Shown piece after piece: positions 42,385 through 51,287 of a DNA stretch of 64,000 nucleotides. Under the pieces are notes generated by a model. The model ran no database searches, was not told the origin of the DNA, and saw only the letters and a list, made by a program, of their open reading frames with translations. Origin of the DNA: VXLM01 sp965242665 (GTDB lineage Bacteria > Chloroflexota > Dehalococcoidia > Lucifugimonadales > VXLM01); the NCBI GenBank assembly GCA_965242665.1, contig OZ251484.1, positions 248,001-312,000 on the forward strand. Reading direction: 5' to 3'. The translations under genes and the position numbers were made by a program. Position 1 is the stretch's first letter, and the number at the start of each line of letters is the position of its first letter.

Positions 42385-44928
42385 ATGGAACTCAAAGAAT
42401 ACCAAGTCGCCGCACTGGAAGCATTCTCCCGCTGGCTCGATGCGCTAGAGTGCGCGCGGAGGAAATCGGAGAAAGCCGCGGATGCCTTGCGGGGCGTTGG
42501 CGCCGACGTGCCGGGTGACGTCAGCAACTACCCCAAGGCCGCGTGGGAGCGCCTTGCGGAATCCGGCTCCGTCGCCGAATCCGCCGGCGGGTATGCTAGC
42601 CGCACCGACGACGCAAAACGCCCAATCCCCCACGTCTGCTTCAAAGTCCCCACTGGCGGCGGCAAGACCCTGCTGGCGGCCGCAGCCTTGGGACGCATCC
42701 GCCGCCAGACCGGATTGACCCTGTGGATCACCCCCACGAGGGCCATCTACGATCAGACCCAGGCCGCGCTGAGAACCCGCGAACATCCCTATCGCCAGAT
42801 GCTGGAGCGCGCGAGCGGCGGGCGCGTCAAGATCCTCGAAAAGGACGACGTCTTCACCCGCGCGGACACCGACAATTACCTGTGCGTCATGCTGCTCATG
42901 TATCCCGCCGCCAACAGGCGGAAGGGAAGGGACTTCCTGCGGATGTTCCGCGATTCGGGGCGCTATCCTACCTTCTTCCCCGACAGCGACGACCCCCTCG
43001 GGGCCCGCAAACTCCTGAACCGCTATTGCGACCTCGAACGCACATCCGACGGCGGCCCCGTCAAGTACAGCCTCTACAACGTCTTCAAGATGCTCCGCCC
43101 CGTCGTCATCCTCGACGAGGCGCACAAGGCATACGGCAGCAAGCAGCGGAAAGCCAACGAGGAATTCGTCCGCTCTGTCAACCAACTCGACCCATCCCTC
43201 GTCATCGAACTCTCGGCCACGCCGAACAAGGGCATCAGCAACCTGCTGGTCGACATCACCGGCGTCGAACTCAAGCAGGAAGAGATGATCAAGCTGCCTG
43301 TCCGAGTCGAATCCCTTATCAAGAACGCCGATTGGCAGCACACCCTCGCGGCCGCCCATGACAAACTCGAAGACTTGGCGGCCGAGACGCAGTCTCTCGA
43401 AGCGAACGACGGACGCTACATCCGTCCCATCGCCGTCGTCCGCGTGGAACGCACCGGCAAAGACCAGCGCGACGGCGAGCGCGTCCATGCGGAGGACGTC
43501 CGCGAGTACCTCATCCAAAGCCTGGCCGTTCCCGCAGAGGCCGTATCCGTCAAGTCGTCCGACGTGGACGAACTCAAAGGCGTCGACCTCCTCTCGCCCT
43601 TCTCTCCCGTGCAATGGGTAATCACCAAGTCCGCCCTCATGGAGGGATGGGACTGCCCATTCGCCTATGTGCTGGTGATGTTGGACAACACCCGCGCGCA
43701 GCGCCCCCTCATCCAGCTCGTCGGCCGCGTGATGCGGCAGCCTCACGCCCAGCGCACCGGACGAGAGGCGCTCGACCAGTGCTACGTCTACTGCTGGAAC
43801 ACCGACATCGGCGACGCCGTCCGGCAGGTCAAGAACGGCTTGGAACATGAAGGATTGACCGGACTCGGCGGCGACGTGCTTGGAGATTCCGCATCGCTGA
43901 CCAGAGTCACCCTGCAGCGCCGCGAAAAGTTTCGCAGGACGGACATCTTCCTGCCCAAGGTCCTCCACCGCGAAGGGTCCGGCTGGTGCGAGCTGGACTA
44001 CCAACGGCACATCGTGCCGAACATCGAGTGGCATGAAATCGACGCCGGCGACCTGCAGACCGGCTCGCCCGAAGGCCCCAAATGGCAATCTGCAGAAGTC
44101 GACGTCGGGGACACTCTGCCTGTCTACCACAAAGAACGCGAACCGTATATCGACAAGACCATCCGCATATCGTGGTTCACCCGCCGTCTCGCGGACGTCA
44201 TGCCCAACCCGTGGCAGGCCGCACGCGTCACCCAGAACTTCCTAGAGAAGTGGCGAGCGGACGGCGCCACCGACGAGGATATCTACGATCGACGATCCAA
44301 TCTCGCGTATGAGCTGCGGAATTCCGTCGCCACGAAAGTAGAGAAGCAGGCCGAGGGAATCTTCCGCGCCAAGCTGCACGGCGGCGAAATCCGCTTCGAT
44401 CTCGAAACCGGACAACCCAACTTCCGCATGAAAGAACAGTACGAAATCCCCGTCGTAGCCAACGACCATTCCCTCGAACGAAGGCCGGGAGAGTCCTTGC
44501 AGTTGAACCTCTTCGAGCCGGTGTTGAACAGCCAGTTCGACAGCGAACTAGAGCGCAACTTCGCCCGCTACATCGACGAGCGAAGGGCGCTCCGATGGTG
44601 GCATCGCGTGGCGGCTCGCCAGCGCGGCGACTACTACCTCCGCGGATGGAAGCAAGAGCGCATCTGGCCGGACTTCGTGGCCATGGCCGGCGAAACCGAC
44701 GGCAAGCCCCATGTGCTCGTATTCGAGACCAAGGGCGCGCACCTGCAAAACCCCGATACCGACTACAAGCGCCGCGTCCTCAAGACTCTCGAAAACGCCT
44801 TCAACTGCGGAACCATGACCATCCGCGAGGGCCCCGCAAAAGGAACCTTCCGCATCGTCATCGGCGACTCCGACAAGAAGGAGTTCCCCGAGGCCTTCGA
44901 CAACCTGAGCGCCGCCTACACCGCCTGA
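42385..44928 (+). CDS. res: Type III restriction enzyme helicase-nuclease subunit (Res)
   Basis: Res is the ATP-dependent translocase and nuclease of the type III system. The 848 residues contain Walker A TGGGKT (90-95 in VPTGGGKTLLAAA), a DEAH-type Walker B LDEAHKAYG (243-251), SATPNKG and helicase-domain-2 motifs including QLVGRVMRQPHA. The C-terminal nuclease shows the PD-(D/E)XK arrangement D763 (WPDF) and E781-T-K783 (VFETKG). I chose the ATG at 42385 (MELKEYQVAALEAF), which matches the family; the frame is open further upstream with no support. Confidence 0.92.
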   Translation: MELKEYQVAALEAFSRWLDALECARRKSEKAADALRGVGADVPGDVSNYPKAAWERLAESGSVAESAGGYASRTDDAKRPIPHVCFKVPTGGGKTLLAAAALGRIRRQTGLTLWITPTRAIYDQTQAALRTREHPYRQMLERASGGRVKILEKDDVFTRADTDNYLCVMLLMYPAANRRKGRDFLRMFRDSGRYPTFFPDSDDPLGARKLLNRYCDLERTSDGGPVKYSLYNVFKMLRPVVILDEAHKAYGSKQRKANEEFVRSVNQLDPSLVIELSATPNKGISNLLVDITGVELKQEEMIKLPVRVESLIKNADWQHTLAAAHDKLEDLAAETQSLEANDGRYIRPIAVVRVERTGKDQRDGERVHAEDVREYLIQSLAVPAEAVSVKSSDVDELKGVDLLSPFSPVQWVITKSALMEGWDCPFAYVLVMLDNTRAQRPLIQLVGRVMRQPHAQRTGREALDQCYVYCWNTDIGDAVRQVKNGLEHEGLTGLGGDVLGDSASLTRVTLQRREKFRRTDIFLPKVLHREGSGWCELDYQRHIVPNIEWHEIDAGDLQTGSPEGPKWQSAEVDVGDTLPVYHKEREPYIDKTIRISWFTRRLADVMPNPWQAARVTQNFLEKWRADGATDEDIYDRRSNLAYELRNSVATKVEKQAEGIFRAKLHGGEIRFDLETGQPNFRMKEQYEIPVVANDHSLERRPGESLQLNLFEPVLNSQFDSELERNFARYIDERRALRWWHRVAARQRGDYYLRGWKQERIWPDFVAMAGETDGKPHVLVFETKGAHLQNPDTDYKRRVLKTLENAFNCGTMTIREGPAKGTFRIVIGDSDKKEFPEAFDNLSAAYTA

Positions 44929-45026
44929 GCCTCCCCAAGCCCGCCGAGCGCGTAGCCGCGGTTCTTGCAATCCGAGCACGGCTCCGCTACAATGCGCCAA
45001 ACCTCACGGAGGAGACGATTCGAGAC

Positions 45027-45932
45027 ATGCTACTCCACGGCTTACTAGAACTGGTGAAGACCCTGCAGGCGCGTATTGGCGCTCGCGGCAATACTCTCAG
45101 CGAGTTGCAAACGCGCTATGAGCTGATCGACCCTTTGTTGCGTGAACTCGGATGGGACACTGCTGACCCGGAGCAAGTGGTTGTCGAGTACAGTTTAGGC
45201 AAGAAACGCGCAGACTACGCGCTTCACAAGAATGGTTCTCCTGTGATGATTGTCGAGGCCAAGGCGGCTAGCGCATCGTTGGAAGACGCTCCCAATCAAG
45301 CGTTCGATTACTCTCGACGTAGTATTGGGGCTCGCTACTTCGCGGTGACCAACGGGGTGCGCTGGGAGATTTACGATATACGCCAACCAGCAGAGGACAT
45401 GATGATAGTCTCCTTCGACTTGAAAGAACAGTCGCCCGCGGAGGTTTGCCTCAAGTCCCTTGCGCTTTGGGGACCCAGTGTCGAATCCGGCTATGTCGCT
45501 GCCGGGACAGATCCAATCATAGAGAAACCCTCGTCAGGTACGGAGGAGCCTCCTCTTCCACCAGGGTCTGGCTGGAAACCCCTTTCGGAGTTGGACATGA
45601 AAACAATGCCCGATACTGGTCCCAAAGGCATACGGTTTCCTGACGGTTCGGACGTGGTAGTTCCTGAATATCGTCGTGCAGTTCCTGAGCTCGTGAGGTG
45701 GTTGACAGACAACGGCAAGCTCAGTGAACCTGTTCGAGCCTCAAGTCCGGGTAAGTTAATAGTGAGCCGCGATGGACGTCATTCGGACGGCAGCCAGATG
45801 CGAATGACCCTTGAAGCCAATGGCTGGTTCGTCTCGGTGCAGGGCGGTTGGTGGAGGCATTTCTTCAGAGCCATACGCATCATCAAGCACGCGGGCATGG
45901 ACTTGTCAGAGTTCCATTTGCGCTTCGACTAG
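45027..45932 (+). CDS. PD-(D/E)XK protein with type I HsdR N-terminal-like domain
   Basis: This 301-residue protein has an N-terminal restriction-enzyme-like nuclease domain like that of HsdR: DPLLRELGWDTADPEQVVVEY followed by D63 (ADYAL) and E77-A-K79 (IVEAKA). The C-terminal part, after a proline-rich linker, has a WLTDNGKLSEPVRASSPG segment and MTLEANGWFVSVQGG, which I cannot place. A GGAGGAG site lies before the ATG. It follows res by 98 nt and ends overlapping the convergent FAD gene by 4 nt. It may be an accessory nuclease of the type III locus or an independent defence gene. Confidence 0.75.
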   Translation: MLLHGLLELVKTLQARIGARGNTLSELQTRYELIDPLLRELGWDTADPEQVVVEYSLGKKRADYALHKNGSPVMIVEAKAASASLEDAPNQAFDYSRRSIGARYFAVTNGVRWEIYDIRQPAEDMMIVSFDLKEQSPAEVCLKSLALWGPSVESGYVAAGTDPIIEKPSSGTEEPPLPPGSGWKPLSELDMKTMPDTGPKGIRFPDGSDVVVPEYRRAVPELVRWLTDNGKLSEPVRASSPGKLIVSRDGRHSDGSQMRMTLEANGWFVSVQGGWWRHFFRAIRIIKHAGMDLSEFHLRFD

Positions 45933-47122
45933 CCGCTGGTTGCCCGCCCCACCGCATACCCCCGCGACTCCGCCACCGACCGCGTCTGCTCCGCCAGGCC
46001 CTTGAAGCGGTCGCCGATGCGGAACCAGTGGCCGAGCGGATTCTCCGCGTCCTCTACCGCGTCCGCGATGACCGCGCCGATCGATCCTCCGAATTTGAAT
46101 CCGTGCCCGCTGCCTCCGGTGGCCGCGATGATCCGCTCGGAGCCGGGTGCGCGGTCGATGATGAAATGGTCGTCCGGCGTCGCGCAGTAGAGGCAGGCGC
46201 GGGCATCCGCAACCCGTCCGCGGCTCATCTCTGGAATGCGCCGCCGCAAGTACGCCATCGTCTGCTCGACGAACTCCTGCGACCCCGCGCGGTCGATGTC
46301 CGGATCGACGATCTCCCCGATCCCCTCCAAGGCAACCTTCACCCACCCATCTCGCAGCAGCGGGAAGCCGTACCAGCCGGACACGTCTGGGTCGTCCGTC
46401 CACACTGGAAACCGTCCGCGTGAAAACACCTCCGGACGATCTACCTCTATCAAGACCATCTCCCGCAGTGTGACGAGCAGATGCTTGCCGACATCGGGCA
46501 GCAGCCTGCCGCTCCACACTCCGCACGCAACCACGATCCGGTCGAACTCCCGCGCGCCGTCCGGCGTCACGGCCCTCGCGCCCCCGGCCGACTCCTCCAC
46601 GGCGGTCACCGGCGTCTCCTCCACGGCGGCAACGCCCTCCTCCCGCGCGATGTCTGCCATCAGCGTGATTGCGCGCTCGCTCTCGATGTATCCCGCCCAA
46701 TCGTCGTACACGCACACTTCGTCGTCCTCGATGACGAACTGCGGGAACCTTTTCCGTCCTTCGTCCGCGGTCATGACCGTCAAGTCCGTTCCCCGGCTTT
46801 GAAGGTAGCGCCAATTCTCGTACATTGGGTTCCCGGGCTCGAACCCGCGCATGACCTTGAAGCCGCCCGCCTGGTGGTATACCGACTTGCCAGACCGCCG
46901 CTCCCACTCGCGCCACTGCACGGCCGCCCGCTCGACCAGCTCCACATACGGCCCGCCGTTTCCGTACCACGTGCGCCGGATCCCCTTGGCTACGTCCGTC
47001 GATGCCGCATTCACATACGGTATCCGCCCCTGATCGAAGATCGTCACCTCATGCCCTCGCCGCCGCAATTCGATGGCCGCCGCCAGCCCGAACACTCCCG
47101 CGCCAATGATTCCCGTCTTCAT
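45929..47122 (-). CDS. FAD-dependent oxidoreductase, monomeric-sarcosine-oxidase-like
   Basis: This 397-residue DAO-family flavoenzyme starts with the dinucleotide fold GIIGAGVFGLAAAIELRRRGHEV. C310 in CLYCATPDDHFIID matches the cysteine that carries covalent FAD in monomeric sarcosine oxidases, so covalent flavin is likely. The C-terminal segment ATGGSGHGFKFGGSIG is the usual second FAD contact. Substrates in this family are N-methyl or other secondary amino acids. It is a lone gene, convergent with the defence nuclease and divergent from the VOC protein, and it is not near the mgsABC set. Confidence 0.88.
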   Translation of the reverse strand: MKTGIIGAGVFGLAAAIELRRRGHEVTIFDQGRIPYVNAASTDVAKGIRRTWYGNGGPYVELVERAAVQWREWERRSGKSVYHQAGGFKVMRGFEPGNPMYENWRYLQSRGTDLTVMTADEGRKRFPQFVIEDDEVCVYDDWAGYIESERAITLMADIAREEGVAAVEETPVTAVEESAGGARAVTPDGAREFDRIVVACGVWSGRLLPDVGKHLLVTLREMVLIEVDRPEVFSRGRFPVWTDDPDVSGWYGFPLLRDGWVKVALEGIGEIVDPDIDRAGSQEFVEQTMAYLRRRIPEMSRGRVADARACLYCATPDDHFIIDRAPGSERIIAATGGSGHGFKFGGSIGAVIADAVEDAENPLGHWFRIGDRFKGLAEQTRSVAESRGYAVGRATSG

Positions 47123-47234
47123 ACACGCTCACCCTCGAAATATGATTCCCTCCGTAGTGTACACCATGCCGCGCCTCTGTACTCGCCGCCCCGTCTTCTC
47201 GGATGGAGACGCCGAGTCCGCGGCAGGGTTGCAG

Positions 47235-47263
47235 TTGACGATCCGCGCTCTACGAGGTATCCT
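47235..47263 (+). promoter_or_regulatory. Promoter for the VOC protein gene
   Basis: TTGACG (47235-47240), a 17-bp spacer and TATCCT (47258-47263) lie 34 nt before the ATG at 47297. Confidence 0.5.
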
Positions 47264-47296
47264 ACTTGTGAGAGTCTATATCCTGAGGAGAAATCC

Positions 47297-47719
47297 ATGC
47301 CGATAGTCACGTATCTCACATTCGACGGCAACTGCCGAGAGGCGTTCGACTTCTATCGTTCCGTATTTGGAGGCGAGTACGCGATAATGCAGACGTTCGC
47401 GGACGCTCCGCCCGACATAGGCGTTTCGGAATCCGACAAAGACAAGGTCATGCATACCACCCTGTCCATCGGAGACGGCGTGATAATGGGCAGCGATACC
47501 TCCTCCGACTTTGGCCCTCCCCATGTCGCCGGGAGCAACTTCTCGTTGAGCTATTCGACCCATAGCAGGGAAGAGACCGACGAGTTGTTCGCCAAGGTCT
47601 CGGAAGGCGGCACGGTAACCATGCCCCTGCAGGACATGTTCTGGGGCGCGTACTTTGGTTCCTGCACCGACAAGTTTGGAATCAACTGGATGTTCAGCTA
47701 CGATACGCCGCAGGACTAG
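47297..47719 (+). CDS. VOC family (PhnB-like) protein
   Basis: This 140-residue protein is of the PhnB / glyoxalase-fold group. It starts MPIVTYLTFDGNCREAFDFYRSVFGGEYAIM, followed by KVMHTTLSIGDGVIMGSD and the characteristic end DMFWGAYFGSCTDKFGINWMF. The PhnB subgroup is usually not a confirmed enzyme, and the true function is unknown. A GAGGAG site lies 6 nt before the ATG. The gene has its own promoter-like sequence. Confidence 0.9.
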   Translation: MPIVTYLTFDGNCREAFDFYRSVFGGEYAIMQTFADAPPDIGVSESDKDKVMHTTLSIGDGVIMGSDTSSDFGPPHVAGSNFSLSYSTHSREETDELFAKVSEGGTVTMPLQDMFWGAYFGSCTDKFGINWMFSYDTPQD

Positions 47720-47804
47720 ATTCATACCCAGATTCTCTTCCAGCGCCGCTGTCTGGTATACCTTCCGCGTCGACGTCCTGCCGCGGTTCCTGTTGGTCAT
47801 AGAT

Positions 47805-48332
47805 ATGGGTCTTTGCGCTCGTCCATACTCATGGCGAATGTGTGCTATCGTCCTCGCCTCGCTTGCGATGGTCGCCGTTGTTGCGTGCTCATCATCGACG
47901 GAGCAGCGCGCTGCGCCTCCAACGCAAATCCCAGATGCGCCGCCCTCTGTGCGGTCTGGACAGGAGATCTTCGCCTCCATCTGCGCGGCTTGCCACGGAA
48001 CGCAGGGACAGGGGCAGCCTGACTGGCACATCCCCAATCCCGACAGCACCATGCCCGCCCCGCCGCTCAACGGCGATGGTCACACATGGCACCACCCCGA
48101 CGGCCATCTGTACCGAATCGTCCAGCAGGGTGGAAAGATACAGGAAGATCCGGTTCTCCTGCCCAACTTCAAGAGCGCCATGCCCGCGTTCGGAGCTCAG
48201 CTCAGCCACGAAGAAATCATCGCGGTGATTACCTACGTCAAGAGCTTGTGGAAAGACAAGGTCAGCCGTGGTCTGTCGATTCGAGAATCCCAGGCGAACG
48301 TGAGCATGAACGATCCGTTCCCCGACGGGTGA
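47805..48332 (+). CDS. Lipoprotein mono-haem cytochrome c
   Basis: This 175-residue protein has a signal peptide with lipobox VVAC (C28) after the hydrophobic run IVLASLAMVAV. It also has one haem site C60-A-A-C-H64, and a later methionine (SAMPAFGAQLS) that fits the axial ligand. It should be an exported, lipid-anchored electron carrier. Small stand-alone cytochromes like this serve various respiratory chains; no partner is adjacent. The start is uncertain, with ATG at 47805 or 47838. Confidence 0.82.
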   Translation: MGLCARPYSWRMCAIVLASLAMVAVVACSSSTEQRAAPPTQIPDAPPSVRSGQEIFASICAACHGTQGQGQPDWHIPNPDSTMPAPPLNGDGHTWHHPDGHLYRIVQQGGKIQEDPVLLPNFKSAMPAFGAQLSHEEIIAVITYVKSLWKDKVSRGLSIRESQANVSMNDPFPDG

Positions 48333-48342
48333 CCATAGGCGG

Positions 48343-48372
48343 TTCATTCTTGCCGCGCGGATGCAGTATGAT
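48343..48372 (+). promoter_or_regulatory. Promoter candidate for the mandelate racemase-family gene
   Basis: TTCATT (48343-48348), an 18-bp spacer and TATGAT (48367-48372) lie 28 nt before the ATG at 48400. Confidence 0.4.
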
Positions 48373-48399
48373 GTGACCGCTCTATCGAAAGGAATATCC

Positions 48400-49539
48400 A
48401 TGAGGATCACGCGAGTCGAACCACTGTCCGTAGATCGTTTTCTCTTCGTGAGGGTTCATACCGACGCGGGGATAACAGGGATCGGCGAGTCCGGCGCGTG
48501 GGGTTTCCTCGAAGCGTCCAAGGCTGCGATCGAAAAGTTTGGCCGCTATCTGGTCGGGGAAGACCCGTTGCGCATCGAGCATCACTGGCAGTACATGTAC
48601 CGCTTCGCGCACTTTCGGGGCGCAGCCGTCATGGGCGCCGTCAGCGCCATCGACATCGCCCTCTGGGACATTGCGGGGAAGCATTTCGGCGTCCCAGCCT
48701 ACCAACTGCTCGGAGGAGCAGTTCGGGACAAGGCCCGCGTCTACTATCATGTACTTGGCGATACCCGCGAGAAACTCGTCCAGGGCGTCGCCGCCGCACG
48801 CGAACAAGGATACACCGCAGTTGGCCACCTCACCCCCTTCCTAGATGAAGACCGGAGCATCCCCTACTTCAAAACCCACGTCGATAAGATGGAAGACGCC
48901 ATCGACGCCGTTCGACAGTACCGCGAGGCTGCAGGAGACGACGTCGACATCTGCATCGAGATACACCGTCAGCTCACTCCTGCCGAGGCCATCGTGCTGG
49001 CCAAGGGCATCGAGCAATACCACCCAATGTTCTACGAAGACCCAACGCTGCCCGACAATTTCGACGCCATGGCCCTCATAGCAAGCAAGGTCTCGGTGCC
49101 TATTGCGACAGGCGAACGCATTCACACCATCCACGAATTCCAGATGCTGCTCAGCCGCAACGCCGTCCAATACATCCGTCCAGACGTTTGCATGGCCGGC
49201 GGCCTAACCCATACCAAGAAGATCGCCGCCCTCGCCGAGTCTCAATATGTCGGAGTCATACCCCACAACCCCCTCGGTCCGGTAAGCACCGCCGCTTGTC
49301 TACAACTTGCCGCGTGCATTCCCAACTTCACCATCCAAGAGTATCCCCTGGGAGAGCGCGAGCCCCCAAAGAGCGAGATCGTCAAGACGCCGCTGCAGGT
49401 CGAAGATGGATTCCTGATCATTCCCGATAGACCCGGCATCGGCATCGAACTGGCGGAGGACGCCCTCCAGCACTTCCCAGAAAGACCGCGCGAAGTGGAG
49501 ACGAGACTTCACGTCGATGGCTCCGTGGTCGATCAATGA
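48400..49539 (+). CDS. Mandelate racemase / muconate lactonizing enzyme family dehydratase
   Basis: This 379-residue enolase-superfamily enzyme resembles sugar-acid dehydratases of the gluconate / galactonate / mannonate type. Metal ligands are glutamates in CIEIH, FYEDP and ATGER, and the base is probably the histidine of VIPHNPLGPVS. The N-terminal capping domain starts MRITRVEPLSVDRFLFVRVHTD. The site AAGGA precedes the ATG by 7 nt. The substrate cannot be told from sequence. Confidence 0.87.
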   Translation: MRITRVEPLSVDRFLFVRVHTDAGITGIGESGAWGFLEASKAAIEKFGRYLVGEDPLRIEHHWQYMYRFAHFRGAAVMGAVSAIDIALWDIAGKHFGVPAYQLLGGAVRDKARVYYHVLGDTREKLVQGVAAAREQGYTAVGHLTPFLDEDRSIPYFKTHVDKMEDAIDAVRQYREAAGDDVDICIEIHRQLTPAEAIVLAKGIEQYHPMFYEDPTLPDNFDAMALIASKVSVPIATGERIHTIHEFQMLLSRNAVQYIRPDVCMAGGLTHTKKIAALAESQYVGVIPHNPLGPVSTAACLQLAACIPNFTIQEYPLGEREPPKSEIVKTPLQVEDGFLIIPDRPGIGIELAEDALQHFPERPREVETRLHVDGSVVDQ

Positions 49540-49648
49540 GATCCGCCCGCGGGGCCGCAGCGTAGTGCATTGCATCCCGTCCGCCACGCGAGGAGCGCGG
49601 GCGAGTTTCTAACGGCCGGCCGCGCACGATCGAGCAAGAGGAGGAACC

Positions 49649-50089
49649 ATGCCCCAATATACCGTTAGCGTCGAGGTTCACGCAGACATCGAACAAGCTT
49701 GGGATGTCTTCATGGACGAGTCCAAGATGTCCCAATGGCTGAAAGGATTCACGAGTATGGAGACCATCGAAGGCGAGCCGCTGACCGTCGGCAGCAAGTA
49801 CAAGATGTTCTTCGAAGAGCGAGGCAGGGAGGTCGTTCTCGTCGAGACAGTGCGGGCCATCCACCCGCCCACGCAGTTCGCCTTCGACCTAGACCACGAA
49901 TTGATGAACAGCACGGTCGATGTGACCCTCGAAAGGCGGGGCCGGGGAGTGACCATGATATCCAGCCGCACCGATGTGAAGGCCACCAAGCCCCTATGGA
50001 AGATCATGATGTTCTTCATGGTGCCAAATATGAAGAAGCGCCAACACGAAAACTTCGAGAACCTCAAGGCAGTCATAGAGTCGAGCTGA
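49649..50089 (+). CDS. SRPBCC family protein
   Basis: This 146-residue protein starts YTVSVEVHADIEQAWDVFMDESKMSQWLKGF, the usual start of a START/SRPBCC (polyketide-cyclase-like) fold, and ends with a helix RQHENFENLKAVIES. Family members bind hydrophobic ligands. A GAGGAGGAACC site precedes the ATG. It sits 3 nt before the hydroxyacyl-CoA dehydrogenase gene, so they are probably co-transcribed. Confidence 0.85.
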   Translation: MPQYTVSVEVHADIEQAWDVFMDESKMSQWLKGFTSMETIEGEPLTVGSKYKMFFEERGREVVLVETVRAIHPPTQFAFDLDHELMNSTVDVTLERRGRGVTMISSRTDVKATKPLWKIMMFFMVPNMKKRQHENFENLKAVIESS

Positions 50090-50092
50090 TCG

Positions 50093-51028
50093 ATGCAGGC
50101 CGCAAACATTCGTACCGTCGCCGTGATTGGCGCTGGTCTCATGGGTCACGGCATCGCGCTCGAGTTCGCCTTGTCCATGTATGACGTATCGCTTCACTCC
50201 CGTTCTGAAGCCAGTCTCGACCGCGCGCGCAGCATGATCCAGGACAGTCTCGTCCGCCTGCGCGCTCTGGGTGTCACCTCCGACCAGGAGGCCGAATCCG
50301 TATTCACCCGTCTGCGAATGGAAACCGGACTGCGCGATGCCGTCTCGCACGCCGATCTCGTGATCGAGTCGATCTACGAAGATGGAGATGCCAAGACCAA
50401 CCTGTTCGGCAGGCTCGACGACCTGTGCCCCGCCCGTACCATACTCGCTAGCAACACCTCCAGCTTCCTGCCTAGTAAGCTCGCAGAAGCCACGACCCGC
50501 CCCGACAGGGTCATCAACACCCACTTTCTCAACCCGCCCTTCCTCATTCCCCTCGTCGAAGTAGTGCCCGCCCCTACCACTTCACCGGAAACGACGGAAG
50601 CAGTAATGACCTTGCTGCGCTCCATCCAGAAGCAACCCATCTTGCTTGCGCGCGAAGTGCCCGGCTTCGTCGCAAGCCGCCTGCAAATGGCTCTGCTCCG
50701 CGAAGCGCTCTGGCTCGTCGAAAACGAAATCGCATCCCCCGAAGACGTCGACCTTGCAGTCAGCGCGGGGCTCGGGCGGCGGTGGGCGTCCGCAGGCGTC
50801 CTCAGCGTCTTGGACCTCGCCGGATGGGACATCATATCCCGCGTCGCATCCAACGTGTTCCCCCACCTGTCCAACGACACAGACGCCCCGATCCTGCACG
50901 ACATGGTCGAACGCGGTTATAGCGGCGCAAAGGCAGGGAGGGGCTTCTACGACTGGACGCCCCAGGATGCCGAGTCCTTGAGACACCGCATCGCCCACGG
51001 ACTCGCCGAAATCAATACGTGGGATTGA
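50093..51028 (+). CDS. 3-hydroxyacyl-CoA dehydrogenase family protein
   Basis: This 311-residue NAD-dependent dehydrogenase starts with VAVIGAGLMGHGIALEFALSMYDV. It continues with LVIESIYEDGDAKTNLFGRLDDLCPARTILASNTSS and the catalytic histidine region NTHFLNPP. The C-terminal part has the second family domain. It acts on 3-hydroxy acids or their CoA esters, or is one of the related lambda-crystallin or gulonate-type dehydrogenases. Its stop codon is inside the -35 box of the thrS promoter. Confidence 0.88.
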   Translation: MQAANIRTVAVIGAGLMGHGIALEFALSMYDVSLHSRSEASLDRARSMIQDSLVRLRALGVTSDQEAESVFTRLRMETGLRDAVSHADLVIESIYEDGDAKTNLFGRLDDLCPARTILASNTSSFLPSKLAEATTRPDRVINTHFLNPPFLIPLVEVVPAPTTSPETTEAVMTLLRSIQKQPILLAREVPGFVASRLQMALLREALWLVENEIASPEDVDLAVSAGLGRRWASAGVLSVLDLAGWDIISRVASNVFPHLSNDTDAPILHDMVERGYSGAKAGRGFYDWTPQDAESLRHRIAHGLAEINTWD

Positions 51029-51054
51029 CGCGACTGAGCCAGTCCATGTACAAT
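51025..51054 (+). promoter_or_regulatory. thrS promoter, copy 1 of a tandem pair
   Basis: TTGACG (51025-51030), an 18-bp spacer and TACAAT (51049-51054). The TGA stop of the preceding gene is part of the -35 box. Confidence 0.7.
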
Positions 51055-51059
51055 AGCTA

Positions 51060-51089
51060 TTGACGCGACTGAGCCAGTCCGTGTACAAT
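51060..51089 (+). promoter_or_regulatory. thrS promoter, copy 2 of a tandem pair
   Basis: TTGACG (51060-51065), an 18-bp spacer and TACAAT (51084-51089). It is an almost perfect 35-bp tandem duplication of the promoter at 51025; the spacers differ at one base. Confidence 0.7.
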
Positions 51090-51169
51090 AGATCCCGAAT
51101 CCACATTCGGAAGGGAGAGGCGCTTGGGAACCCCGTAGCCTCCGTAATCGAATCGCCACGCTGACTATG

Positions 51170-51207
51170 AAGCCTCCCCGGGTTCGTGAGAACGCCGTGG
51201 GAGGCTT
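51170..51207 (+). promoter_or_regulatory. Leader hairpin upstream of thrS
   Basis: AAGCCTCCC (51170-51178) pairs perfectly with GGGAGGCTT (51199-51207) in the about 195-nt leader of thrS. A short U-containing tail follows. A leader hairpin before an aminoacyl-tRNA synthetase suggests attenuation or autoregulation. The conserved T-box sequence was not found. Confidence 0.4.
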
Positions 51208-51287
51208 TGTGTGTTCAAAACCGTCCTCATACCATGAAGCCGCGCCCGCCCGACGGCCCGCGCCTTCCCCTCTGGAGAGAACCGTAA

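Noticed and set aside
51090..51287. thrS leader considered as a T-box
   Set aside because: The conserved T-box antiterminator sequence was not found; only a simple hairpin is supported.
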